Shown here one piece after another: positions 8,431-16,869 of a stretch of DNA of 64,000 nucleotides (the first letter of the stretch is position 1; every line of letters begins with the position of its first letter). The stretch covers positions 34,044 through 98,043 of the forward strand of contig CBDUXT010000006.1 in NCBI GenBank assembly GCA_965371245.1, given 5' to 3'. The translations under genes were made by a program, and so were the position numbers. Under the pieces are notes generated by a model. The model did not search any database. It had not been told where the DNA came from and saw only the letters and a program-made list of their open reading frames with translations. This DNA comes from CBDUXT01 sp965371245 (GTDB taxonomy: Bacteria; Planctomycetota; Phycisphaerae; UBA1845).

Positions 8431-9210
8431 ATGTTGGGACGAATACAAAACTGGGTGTCAGAGGGGCAGATCTGGGGGAGCGTGTTTCGCCACGGCGTGC
8501 CGCGCGATCGCCGAACGAGGGCGATGGCGATCCTCAGCAACGTCTTCCTTCACCTTCACCCGGTCGCCGTCCGCAAGAGCGGCATCCGGCTCTCATTCAC
8601 CTGGTGCATGGGCGGGTTGACGTTCTTTTTGTTTCTCGTCGAGATCGTCACCGGCGTGCTGCTCATGTTTTACTACCGCCCGACGGTCGAATACGCGTAC
8701 TTCGACATCCAGGGTCTCCGGGCACACGTGACGCTCGGCTTGCAGCGTGAGCTTCATCGCTGGGGAGCCCATGCGATGATCATTACCATCTGGCTGCACA
8801 TGCTGCGCGTGTTCTTAACGGGCAGCTACAAGCCGCCGCGAGAGTTCAACTGGAGCATCGGCGTCATCCTGCTCGTGCTGACGCTGCTCTTGTCCTTTAC
8901 CGGATACTTGCTTCCCTGGGACCAGCTTGCCATGTGGGCCATCACCGTCGGCTCGAACATGGCCCGGGCGACCCCGCTGGCCGGGTCCGAAGGCCCTGGG
9001 GCGGCGTTCCTCCAGATCGGCGGTGTGCCCCTGGTTCATGCGGGTGATGACGCACGGTTCGGGCTTCTTGCGGGCACCTTCGTCGGGCCCAACGCCCTCC
9101 TTCGATTCTACGTGCTGCACTGTGTTTTTATCCCAGTCGTGGTGACGGTTCTGCTCGCCGTCCATTTCTGGCGGGTGCGCAAGGACGGCGGCATCAGCGG
9201 ACCCCTATAG
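8431..9210 (+). CDS. Cytochrome b6-like N-terminal half of cytochrome b
   Basis: A 259-residue membrane protein with the four-helix haem-binding half of cytochrome b. Haem ligand pairs are His109/His123 (13 residues between) and His230/His245 (14 between), the latter spacing being that of b6-type proteins. [14 protein letters not shown] and the Qo-side RHLH-equivalent region are recognisable. The ATG at 8431 is preferred over one at 8395 because it follows AAGGAA and starts just before the amphipathic N-terminal helix. It sits between the Rieske fusion and the subunit-IV-like gene, as in a split b6f-type complex. Confidence 0.88.
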   Translation: MLGRIQNWVSEGQIWGSVFRHGVPRDRRTRAMAILSNVFLHLHPVAVRKSGIRLSFTWCMGGLTFFLFLVEIVTGVLLMFYYRPTVEYAYFDIQGLRAHVTLGLQRELHRWGAHAMIITIWLHMLRVFLTGSYKPPREFNWSIGVILLVLTLLLSFTGYLLPWDQLAMWAITVGSNMARATPLAGSEGPGAAFLQIGGVPLVHAGDDARFGLLAGTFVGPNALLRFYVLHCVFIPVVVTVLLAVHFWRVRKDGGISGPL

Positions 9211-9299
9211 GTTCCGTTCGACAGGATCACCGCCCCAGGCGTAAACGGTACGACGGATTCGAGTAACCGGGCGGGACAGGCCACACGGTAACGTAAACC

Positions 9300-10427
9300 A
9301 TGATGAACCTTCTGGCAGCATCCTCCGCGATCGACACGCTCAAGCACTGGATCAACGTGGCTTGTCAGCCGCATTGGTTCATGATCCTTGCCGTGATCGG
9401 GTTCGCGCTGTGCCTGATCTTCTATCGCAAACTCACGCAGCCGGTTTGGGCCGTGCCGCTCGCGCTGGTGGGCGTGCTGATTTTCGTGGCGAGTTGCTTC
9501 GACCCCAACTTCGTCAAGATCGTCGCCAAGGCCGACAACGTGCCGATCGTGATGATGCTTTTTGTCACCGCGTTCTTCCTTTGGTTGGCGTTCCGCCAGG
9601 CCGCGATCAATGACAAGCGGATGGAGGACGGAGAGCCCCTCATCGAGGCCGGGGCGGACGACAAGGTGTTGGTCTGGCCTGACCTGATCTACAGCGAGTT
9701 CATTGCGCTGGTTCTGTTTACGGCGTTCCTGACGGTGTGGGCCATTCTGCTTCGCGCGCCGCTGGAGCAGGCCGCGGACCCCAACGTCGCGCCGAACCCG
9801 GCCAAAGCGCCGTGGTATTTCCTGGGCCTTCAGGAGATGTTGGTCTACTTCGACCCGTGGCTGGCCGGCGTGGTCTTTCCCGGTCTGATCATCGTCGGTC
9901 TGATCGCCATCCCGTACATGGACAAGAACCCGCGCGGCAACGGCTACTACACCTTCAAGGAGCGACCGTTCGCCATCACGACGTTCCTCTTCGGGTTTGT
10001 GGTCCTCTGGGTTCTGCTGATCGCGTTCGGGACGTTCTTGCGCGGTCCGAACTGGAACTTCTTCGGACCCTACGAGTTCTGGGACCACAACCGCCCGGCC
10101 GCCCTGCTCAACCGCGAGCCGCGCGACATTTTCTGGATCGAGATGCTGGGGGAACCCATCTGGACGAAGGACGTCTGGATGATCCCGGGCTATCTGATCC
10201 GGGAGCTGCCCGGCATGTTGCTGCTGGGGTTCTATTTCGTGGTCGGGCCGCTCATTTTGTGGGCGCTCTTTTTCCGCAAGATGTACCGCCAGATGGGCGT
10301 TGTCCGCTACGGCATCATGGCGTTTCTCTTACTCACCATGCTCTTAATGCCGATCAAGATGGCACTTCGTTGGGCATTCAACCTGCACTACGTCGTGGCC
10401 GTCACGGAGTGGTTTTTCAACGTGTAG
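9300..10427 (+). CDS. Cytochrome b C-terminal (subunit IV-like) protein, extended
   Basis: A 375-residue polytopic protein. Residues about 125-240 match subunit IV: PDLIYSEFIALV, then NPAKAPWYFLGLQEM, the equivalent of the quinol-site PEWY loop (here APWY), and FDPWLAGVVFPG. Additional features absent from plain subunit IV are three N-terminal helices (about 26-100) and a long hydrophilic insert around 255-300 between helices (NWNFFGPYEFWDHNRP onwards). Two more C-terminal helices follow. The double size suggests an extra surface for docking the octahaem subunit encoded next. No haem ligand pair is evident. Confidence 0.8.
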   Translation: MMNLLAASSAIDTLKHWINVACQPHWFMILAVIGFALCLIFYRKLTQPVWAVPLALVGVLIFVASCFDPNFVKIVAKADNVPIVMMLFVTAFFLWLAFRQAAINDKRMEDGEPLIEAGADDKVLVWPDLIYSEFIALVLFTAFLTVWAILLRAPLEQAADPNVAPNPAKAPWYFLGLQEMLVYFDPWLAGVVFPGLIIVGLIAIPYMDKNPRGNGYYTFKERPFAITTFLFGFVVLWVLLIAFGTFLRGPNWNFFGPYEFWDHNRPAALLNREPRDIFWIEMLGEPIWTKDVWMIPGYLIRELPGMLLLGFYFVVGPLILWALFFRKMYRQMGVVRYGIMAFLLLTMLLMPIKMALRWAFNLHYVVAVTEWFFNV

Positions 10428-10519
10428 GTGTAGCAGCCGCGTCGGCGGAACGGTCGCCGATTCATCCGGTGCTGAGGACTTGCTGACGGTTTCGCCGCGG
10501 AGGCACTTGCGCCGCGGAC

Positions 10520-13500
10520 ATGGATGTTGGTTTTATGCCGATCCCAGAGGACAAACTAAGGAAACCCGAGACGCTCCACCGGTGGTTCGCCATCAGCAGC
10601 CTGCTGATGACCGCATCGATCTTTTGGATGATCTGGATCGACTACGACCGACCCTGGCGAGCGTTTCAGGATGACTACGCCACGGGCAAAGCGGTATTGG
10701 CCCATCTGGACTACCTGGATGCCACGCGCCAGGAGCGGATCCAGGAGATCGATGAAGCCCGTCAGGGGCTTGCCGACGCCCGCGACCTGGCGGCTCAGAC
10801 AACCGGCGTCCAGCGGGCGAAGCTCGTCGCCGACTTGTCCGAGGCCGACCTGAGGTTCCGCAAGTTCGACGGGGAGTGGAGCCGCAAGAGCCAGGTGCAT
10901 GACGTTTCGCGAGATACCTACGAGAAGATCGTCGGCGAGCACGGGCCTGACGCGGCCGAAACAATACATGCACGCGAAGAACTGCAGGTCGAAGAAGCAG
11001 AGGTTGAGCGTGTTCTGAAGATCAAGGAGGGCTGGGGGGACAAGAAAGAGCGATTCGAAGCGGAGCTGAAGCTTCTCGATGCGTCGGTTAGCACCGCCGC
11101 CAAGCGACTGACGGAGCTTGAGGACGTCGCGGCGGATGCCTTGAAAGAGGACATGAGCTACCGCGGCGTGCTGTACAACGACGGCTTGCTCGGTGGTCTC
11201 GCTATCGTCAGTACGATCATCAATCTCCCGCTCCTGGATTTCACGGCGCCCAACGCGACGCCGGCGCGACATCAGGTGAAACAGCTCGTCTTGCCCGATG
11301 TCCGGCAGCGGCTCAACTACCTCGAGAGCTACACGACGGACCGATGTACCACCTGCCACATTGCCATCGACGATCCGGAGTTCTCCAAGGACCGCCTCGC
11401 AAAGAGGCTTGAACGTGCCCTTTCGGCGATCAACGAGGCCATGCAGCGTCTGGCGCACGAGCCGTTCCCCATTCCCGTTCCGCCCGTGGCCGCCGCGACC
11501 GGTCAACCGCTCCCCGCCGGCCACGTGACCGATCACTGGGCCGAGCTCACCGACGAACAACAGGACGCCTACTTCGAGCGCCTGCTCGGGATGGTGAACA
11601 GCTACCTGGAGTTGAGCGGGCGCAAGACCATCGACCTGGGACAGCCGCTGCTCGCCCATCCGGACCTGGGTCTGTTCCTCTCGGTCGATTCACCGCACCC
11701 GATGGCGCGAATGGGCTGCACCGTTTGCCACGAGGGCAACCCTCAGGAGACGGACTTCGTTCAGGCGGCGCACAGCCCCGCCACCCACGAGATCCGTGAG
11801 GCCTGGGAAAAAGAGTACTACATCCGCCTGATGGGGGTTCCCAACGTAACGTTCGAGACGATCGAACATTACTGGGACCGCCCGATGCTCCTGCCGCAGT
11901 ACACCGAAGCGGGTTGCGCCAAGTGCCACAGCGAGATCAGCGACATTCAGCAGTACGACGGTGAGCGCAAGGGGTCGCGCATCAATCTGGGTCGCCACCT
12001 CTTCGCCACGGTCGGCTGCATCAACTGTCACAAAGAGGACTCCCTGGAAGGCGCCCCGCGCGTCGGACCCGACCTTCGCCAGCTAGCGGTCAAGCTTACG
12101 CCGGGGTTCGTGCAGAAGTGGGCGTACTACCCGCAAAAGTTCCGCCCCTCGACACGCATGCCGCACTTTTTCGAGCAGGAAAACAGCGGACCGCAGAGCG
12201 CCAACTCCTTCGACACCGAGCCCGTCCGACGGACGGAGACGGAGGTCGCGGCCATCACCAAGTATCTGTTCGCGGTGTCGGGCGAATGGACGCCCATCGA
12301 AAAGCCGGCCGACGTGAAGGGCGACGTGGAACGGGGAAGACAACTGTTCACGTCGATGGGGTGTCTGGGATGCCACGCCAACATCACCGAGTACGGTGAG
12401 GCGTGGATCACGGCGGACCTCGCGCACCGCGAAGGGATCGACGAGGAAACGGCTACGCATCGGTACAAGGGCATGACCTACGAGCAGCGCATGCGCTACG
12501 CGATGGACCACTTTGGCAACGAGCGCGAGACGTTCCTCCAGCCCGACCTGGCGCGGTTTGATCCCGACGCGTCCTACAACACCCCGACGCTGACCAGCTT
12601 CGGCCCCGAGGTGTCCGGCCTGGGTTCGAAGGTCAACGAGGCGTGGCTCTACTCGTGGCTGATCGAGCCGACGCACTACTCGCCCGACACCAAGATGCCC
12701 AACATGCGGCTGACGCCGGCTGAGGCCGCCGATCTGACGGCCTATCTCCTTACTCTCAAGAACGACGACTTCGAGCAAGGCGAGTTCGAACTCGACGAGG
12801 CCCGGCAACGGAAGGCTGATGAGCTTGTTTTCATTCTGTTGTCGGCGCAACGGTCCGCGGGACGAAGTCGGGCCATCATGAAAGACGAAGGCGGCGAGCT
12901 GAGCGACATGCTCATATCCCTTCTGAAATCGTCGCGGGAGATCAACGAGGAGCAGGCCACGCAACTGATCGACCCGATGAGCCTGCTGGACAAGAAGCTG
13001 ATGTACCTGGGTAACAAGATGATCAGCCACTACGGGTGCTACGCCTGTCATGAGATTCCCGGGTTCGAAACGACTACACCGCCCGGCACCGACATGAGCG
13101 CCTGGGCGGAAAAACCCGTCGGGCAGCTCGACTTCGCCTTCTACGATCATGCCTTCGAGCATCTTCGGGAGGAAAAGCCCGACGTGTTCGGCTACCTCTA
13201 CCCACTCGACGCGACGGAGCTGAACGCTCGGTCGCCGATGGACGACCGGGCGCGTGAGCAGGTATCCGGCACCCATGCCGCCTTCGCCAAACACAAGATG
13301 CTCAACCCGCGCATCTGGGATCGCGAGAAGATCAAGCGACCGTACGACAAGCTCAAGATGCCCAACTTCTATTTCACCGAAGAAGAGGCCGAAGCGCTGA
13401 CTGCCTTCCTGCTTTCGCGCATTCCACCGCGGGTCAACGACGTGCTGAAGATCGACTACGAAGGCACCGCGCTCGGTCCGATTGCACGTGGTCGAAACCT

Positions 13501-14737
13501 GACGCGGGAGCTGAACTGCGTCGGCTGCCACGAGATCGAGGACAACGCCCCGACGATCCAGCAGTACTACCGCCGAACGGTCGGGGGCGAACTGACCTTC
13601 GATTCACTCAACGCGCCGCCGCTTTTGTGGGGGGAAGGGGCCAAGGTGCAGCACAACTGGCTGCACGGGTTCTTCCAAAACGTCGAGCCGCTCAGGCCGT
13701 GGCTTCAGGCGCGGATGCCCACGTTCAACCTGACAGGCGAGGAAGCCACCACCCTGGTGGAATATTTCGCCGCGCTGAGCCGGAAGGACGCGCAGGTGTT
13801 ACACGCGGCCCGCGCGCCGATCCGTGAGTACATCGATGAGCAGAAGGACAGGGTCACGGACGAAGACGCCAAGGCCTCGGCCGGCGACGACTGGTATCAA
13901 CAGGAGCGGGTCGAGCGGAGAACCGACGTGTTGCGGCGCTGGGTCGTCGATCGAAAGCTGACACGGGCTCGCTCGCTGGACCCACTTCGTACGCCGGCGG
14001 ACCGAGTGCGCCAGGCTCATGCCGGCGTGCTCGAACGTGTCGATTTCATGGCGGATCTCTATGACGTGGCCTACCCGTTTGTCGAGCCGCCCAAGCCGCT
14101 GTCATCCCCGGAGGTGTTCGATCGTGGGAGGAGCCTGTTCAACGACATGGGTTGCCTCCAGTGCCACGTGCTTGGAAACATGCTTCCCGGGCCGGCGAAG
14201 AACACGGATGACTTCGTGCAGATGTACCGCCTGGACGGCGTGCGCGGCGAGGGGGACAAGGCCATCGCTTTGATTAACGAAACCCCCTACGCGGTCGGCT
14301 CGGTGATTGACGGGCACACACTGATCAGCGCCGCCAATGTGTATTCCGACACCGGCGACGTGGACACGTCGGCCATCTTCGAGGGTCCCAGTGCGGCCGG
14401 GGAGACGGAGAGAATCCGCCTCCAGCCGCCCAGCGCCCCGAACCTGTCCCTGACCTATCAGCGGCTGCGTCGGGCGTGGGTGTATGCGTGGATGCTTCAA
14501 CCAATGTGGATTCAGCCCGGCACCAGAATGCCCCAGAACTTCCCCGACGGGGTCAGCCCGTTCGAGGGCGACCCGAACTACCCCGGAAACGGCCTCGACC
14601 ACATCAATCTGTTGGTCGATTTTCTCTATCATGCCGGGGCGACCGGGGCTCGATCGCCGCTGACCAAGCTGATGGCGGGTGATGAGGACGAAGAATTCGA
14701 CGAGGACTTTGACGAAGATTTCGACGACGGCGATTGA
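10520..14737 (+). CDS. Giant membrane-anchored octahaem cytochrome c
   Basis: A 1,405-residue protein with eight CxxCH motifs, starting near residues 276, 400, 466, 500, 615, 840, 1000 and 1212. Before the haems there is a membrane helix (about 22-41), a charged coiled-coil stretch (about 55-215) and a second hydrophobic segment (about 222-236). The coiled coil is therefore bracketed by two membrane segments. The C-terminus is an Asp/Glu-rich tail. It lies directly after the two cytochrome b genes, so it probably takes the place of cytochrome c1 or f as electron acceptor from the Rieske centre. Multihaem subunits beside b/Rieske genes are known in planctomycetes; this size is unusual. Confidence 0.88.
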   Translation: MDVGFMPIPEDKLRKPETLHRWFAISSLLMTASIFWMIWIDYDRPWRAFQDDYATGKAVLAHLDYLDATRQERIQEIDEARQGLADARDLAAQTTGVQRAKLVADLSEADLRFRKFDGEWSRKSQVHDVSRDTYEKIVGEHGPDAAETIHAREELQVEEAEVERVLKIKEGWGDKKERFEAELKLLDASVSTAAKRLTELEDVAADALKEDMSYRGVLYNDGLLGGLAIVSTIINLPLLDFTAPNATPARHQVKQLVLPDVRQRLNYLESYTTDRCTTCHIAIDDPEFSKDRLAKRLERALSAINEAMQRLAHEPFPIPVPPVAAATGQPLPAGHVTDHWAELTDEQQDAYFERLLGMVNSYLELSGRKTIDLGQPLLAHPDLGLFLSVDSPHPMARMGCTVCHEGNPQETDFVQAAHSPATHEIREAWEKEYYIRLMGVPNVTFETIEHYWDRPMLLPQYTEAGCAKCHSEISDIQQYDGERKGSRINLGRHLFATVGCINCHKEDSLEGAPRVGPDLRQLAVKLTPGFVQKWAYYPQKFRPSTRMPHFFEQENSGPQSANSFDTEPVRRTETEVAAITKYLFAVSGEWTPIEKPADVKGDVERGRQLFTSMGCLGCHANITEYGEAWITADLAHREGIDEETATHRYKGMTYEQRMRYAMDHFGNERETFLQPDLARFDPDASYNTPTLTSFGPEVSGLGSKVNEAWLYSWLIEPTHYSPDTKMPNMRLTPAEAADLTAYLLTLKNDDFEQGEFELDEARQRKADELVFILLSAQRSAGRSRAIMKDEGGELSDMLISLLKSSREINEEQATQLIDPMSLLDKKLMYLGNKMISHYGCYACHEIPGFETTTPPGTDMSAWAEKPVGQLDFAFYDHAFEHLREEKPDVFGYLYPLDATELNARSPMDDRAREQVSGTHAAFAKHKMLNPRIWDREKIKRPYDKLKMPNFYFTEEEAEALTAFLLSRIPPRVNDVLKIDYEGTALGPIARGRNLTRELNCVGCHEIEDNAPTIQQYYRRTVGGELTFDSLNAPPLLWGEGAKVQHNWLHGFFQNVEPLRPWLQARMPTFNLTGEEATTLVEYFAALSRKDAQVLHAARAPIREYIDEQKDRVTDEDAKASAGDDWYQQERVERRTDVLRRWVVDRKLTRARSLDPLRTPADRVRQAHAGVLERVDFMADLYDVAYPFVEPPKPLSSPEVFDRGRSLFNDMGCLQCHVLGNMLPGPAKNTDDFVQMYRLDGVRGEGDKAIALINETPYAVGSVIDGHTLISAANVYSDTGDVDTSAIFEGPSAAGETERIRLQPPSAPNLSLTYQRLRRAWVYAWMLQPMWIQPGTRMPQNFPDGVSPFEGDPNYPGNGLDHINLLVDFLYHAGATGARSPLTKLMAGDEDEEFDEDFDEDFDDGD

Positions 14738-14825
14738 TGCCCATGGCCGCGGGGCGCGTGGTCCCGAACCGGCCTGATCGATCCCGCTTCCAATTTCTCA
14801 GTGGACCCTTTTTGGGAGTCTTGTC

Positions 14826-15560
14826 ATGTTACGTAGCAAACTGTTGGTGTCGGCGCTGGCTGCCGGCTGTCTGTTCGCCTTTGCGGGGCCTGCGGCCGCG
14901 CAGGACAGCGGCATAATCAAGGGCAAAGCGATCTTCAAGGGCAACGCCGGCAATTTCAAACGCAAGAGGATCAACACCGGCAAGGATCCCAACTGCAAGA
15001 AGGCCAAGCCCAAGGGCATCGGGACGGACACCATCATCATCAACAAAAAGACAACGCCGATGACGCTCCGCAACGTCATGGTCTACGTCAAAGAGGGCCT
15101 GGGCGACCGCAAGTTCGAGGCTCCCACCACGCCCTTCATTCTCGACCAGGTCGGCTGTCAGTACGTCCCGCACGTGATCGCGATCATGGACGGTCAGCCC
15201 CTCCGTGTCCGCAACAGTGATCCGACCAACCACAACATTCACCTGCTTCCGAGGATCAACGCCGAGATGAACTTTTCACAGCCGAAACAGGGCATGAAAC
15301 GAGACCTGACGCTCGTCAAGGAGGGCGTGTTCAAGGCCAAGTGCGACGTTCACCCCTGGATGGGGTGCTTCATCAAGGTGTTCGACCACCCGTTCCACGC
15401 CGTCACGGACAAGACCGGTACGTTCGAGATTACCGGGCTACCGCCGGGCAAGTATGTCGTTGAGGCCTGGCACGAGAAGTTCGGAATACAGACCATGACC
15501 ATCGAGGTGGCCTCCGGTGACACGAAGGAGGCGGACTTCACCTTCGAGCCGGGCAAGTAA
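14826..15560 (+). CDS. Secreted cupredoxin-like protein with carboxypeptidase-regulatory domain
   Basis: A 244-residue protein with a signal peptide (cleavage after about residue 25, AAA-QD). The central part reads RVRNSDPTNHNIH, then KCDVHPWMGCF, placing a His and a Cys-x2-His-x2-Met set, the ligand pattern of a type I copper site. The last 55 residues (GTFEITGLPPGKYVVEAWHEK) form a carboxypeptidase-regulatory-like beta domain. A GGGAG Shine-Dalgarno-like stretch precedes the ATG. Between the octahaem cytochrome and oxidase subunit II, a periplasmic electron-shuttle role is attractive, but this is inference. Confidence 0.78.
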   Translation: MLRSKLLVSALAAGCLFAFAGPAAAQDSGIIKGKAIFKGNAGNFKRKRINTGKDPNCKKAKPKGIGTDTIIINKKTTPMTLRNVMVYVKEGLGDRKFEAPTTPFILDQVGCQYVPHVIAIMDGQPLRVRNSDPTNHNIHLLPRINAEMNFSQPKQGMKRDLTLVKEGVFKAKCDVHPWMGCFIKVFDHPFHAVTDKTGTFEITGLPPGKYVVEAWHEKFGIQTMTIEVASGDTKEADFTFEPGK

Positions 15561-15972
15561 GCATCGGCGATGGATAGTTTTCAGAGCACCGGGCGCGAGC
15601 CCGGTGACATGATGACCTAGTGTATGGTCAACCTTGAATCTGCGGGTTTGCTCGGTGGGTGGCCCACTCTTTAGAGGTGGGGGACTCGAATGGGCTCCGG
15701 ATTCGCGTCCCCCACGGCTAAAGCCACGGGCCACCCAACCCGCGAGTCTACGCGTGACGATGCACTAGGGGACCGCAGGCTGGCGCCAGCGGCTCTGACT
15801 CATCGTCCCCGTTGGGCCGGAAGTGTCACGGACCCGGTTGGTAAAGATCGGACGACAGGCGGTTGCGTCCTTGGGCCGATACGTGTAAAAAGCCATGCGT
15901 CACGGCGGGTGATGATTCGCGCGGTTCGGCGCCCGCCGGTGGGCCAGCTATACCTGACAGGAGATCGGTTCG
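15561..15972. other. Gap filled with dispersed palindromic repeats
   Basis: No gene. The region holds a fragment of the MITE-like repeat core (about 15579-15605, TTTTCAGAGCACCGGGCGCG), a large hairpin element (15642-15743) and a second dispersed repeat segment (15789-15836) shared with 534-591. An AGGAG at 15957-15962 serves the following oxidase gene. Confidence 0.6.
15642..15743. repeat. Large hairpin repeat, family D
   Basis: Nested inverted repeats: GCGGGTT (15642) with AACCCGC (ends 15743); GGGTGGCCC (15657-15665) with GGGCCACCC (15728-15736); and an inner TGGGGGAC / GTCCCCCA pair. Nearly the same element, in the opposite orientation, lies at 49561-49657. A degenerate relative is at about 60541-60615. 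Confidence 0.65.
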
Positions 15973-16857
15973 ATGAGAAGCCGTTCGGCAACGGCCATCG
16001 TGGGTGTCATGTTCGTCATGATCGGGTTGGCCGTCGCGTCGCCGGCGCTCGCCCAGACAACGACAACGGCCCCCGCGTTCGACGTGAAAATCGACGGCGA
16101 CTACGGCTGGCATCTGCCGCCGGACGTCTCCGAGCATGGCCACGGCGTGGACCTGCTCATCAACACGCTCCACCTCTTCATGATTGCTCTGTTCGTTGCC
16201 TGGGGCATCTTCATGCTCCATTGCCTGGTGAAGTTCCGGCAACGGCCGGGACACAAGGCCAACGCCGATCCGATCAAGGCGAAGGCTTCCAAGTACGCCG
16301 AGGTGGGCGTGGCAGTGTTCGAGGCGTTCCTGCTCATCGGTCTGTCCATGCCCGTCTGGGCGAGCGTGAAGAACGAGATTCCGATGGATGATCCGGATGC
16401 GATCCACATCCGGGTGGTGGCCGAGCAGTTTCAGTGGAATTTCCACTACCCCGGAGCCGACGGCGTGTTCGGTCGAACGGCGCCCGAGCACATCGACGCC
16501 GTGAACCCCGTGGGGATCGACCCGAGCGACCCGAACGGCGCGGACGATGTGCAGAGCCCGGAGCTACACTTCCCGAAGGAAAAACCAGTAGTTTGCTACG
16601 TCACGTCCAAGGACGTGATCCACAGCTTTGCCCTTCCCGTGATGCGGGTGAAACAGGACGTCATCCCCGGTATGCGCATCCCGATTGGATTCAAGGCGAC
16701 GCAGGCGGGCAACTACGAGGTTGCCTGTGCCCAGCTTTGCGGAAACAACCACTATTCAATGCGTGCCTTGATGGCCATCCACGAGACAGAGGAAGAGTTC
16801 GTTGCGTGGCTGGATACGCAGAAGGTGGAAGACTTTGACGAAGACGACTTCGATTAG
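15973..16857 (+). CDS. ctaC: Cytochrome c oxidase subunit II
   Basis: Subunit II takes electrons from the periplasmic donor at its CuA centre. The 294-residue protein has a signal peptide (to about residue 28) and two membrane helices (about 60-85 and 105-130). A periplasmic cupredoxin domain follows. The CuA ligands are visible as VIHSF near 217 and Cys252-x3-Cys256-x3-His260-x2-Met263. The quinol/cytochrome-facing VVAEQFQWNFHYPG motif is also present. There is no fused cytochrome c domain, so a separate donor is needed. An acidic tail (FDEDDFD) resembles that of the octahaem protein. Confidence 0.95.
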   Translation: MRSRSATAIVGVMFVMIGLAVASPALAQTTTTAPAFDVKIDGDYGWHLPPDVSEHGHGVDLLINTLHLFMIALFVAWGIFMLHCLVKFRQRPGHKANADPIKAKASKYAEVGVAVFEAFLLIGLSMPVWASVKNEIPMDDPDAIHIRVVAEQFQWNFHYPGADGVFGRTAPEHIDAVNPVGIDPSDPNGADDVQSPELHFPKEKPVVCYVTSKDVIHSFALPVMRVKQDVIPGMRIPIGFKATQAGNYEVACAQLCGNNHYSMRALMAIHETEEEFVAWLDTQKVEDFDEDDFD

Positions 16858-16869
16858 GACCGACGCCCC

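Noticed and set aside
7066..8448. A 460-codon minus-strand frame antisense to the ferredoxin-Rieske gene
   Set aside because: The opposite strand encodes an intact protein with all iron-sulfur ligands; this frame is Arg/Gly repetitive shadow coding.
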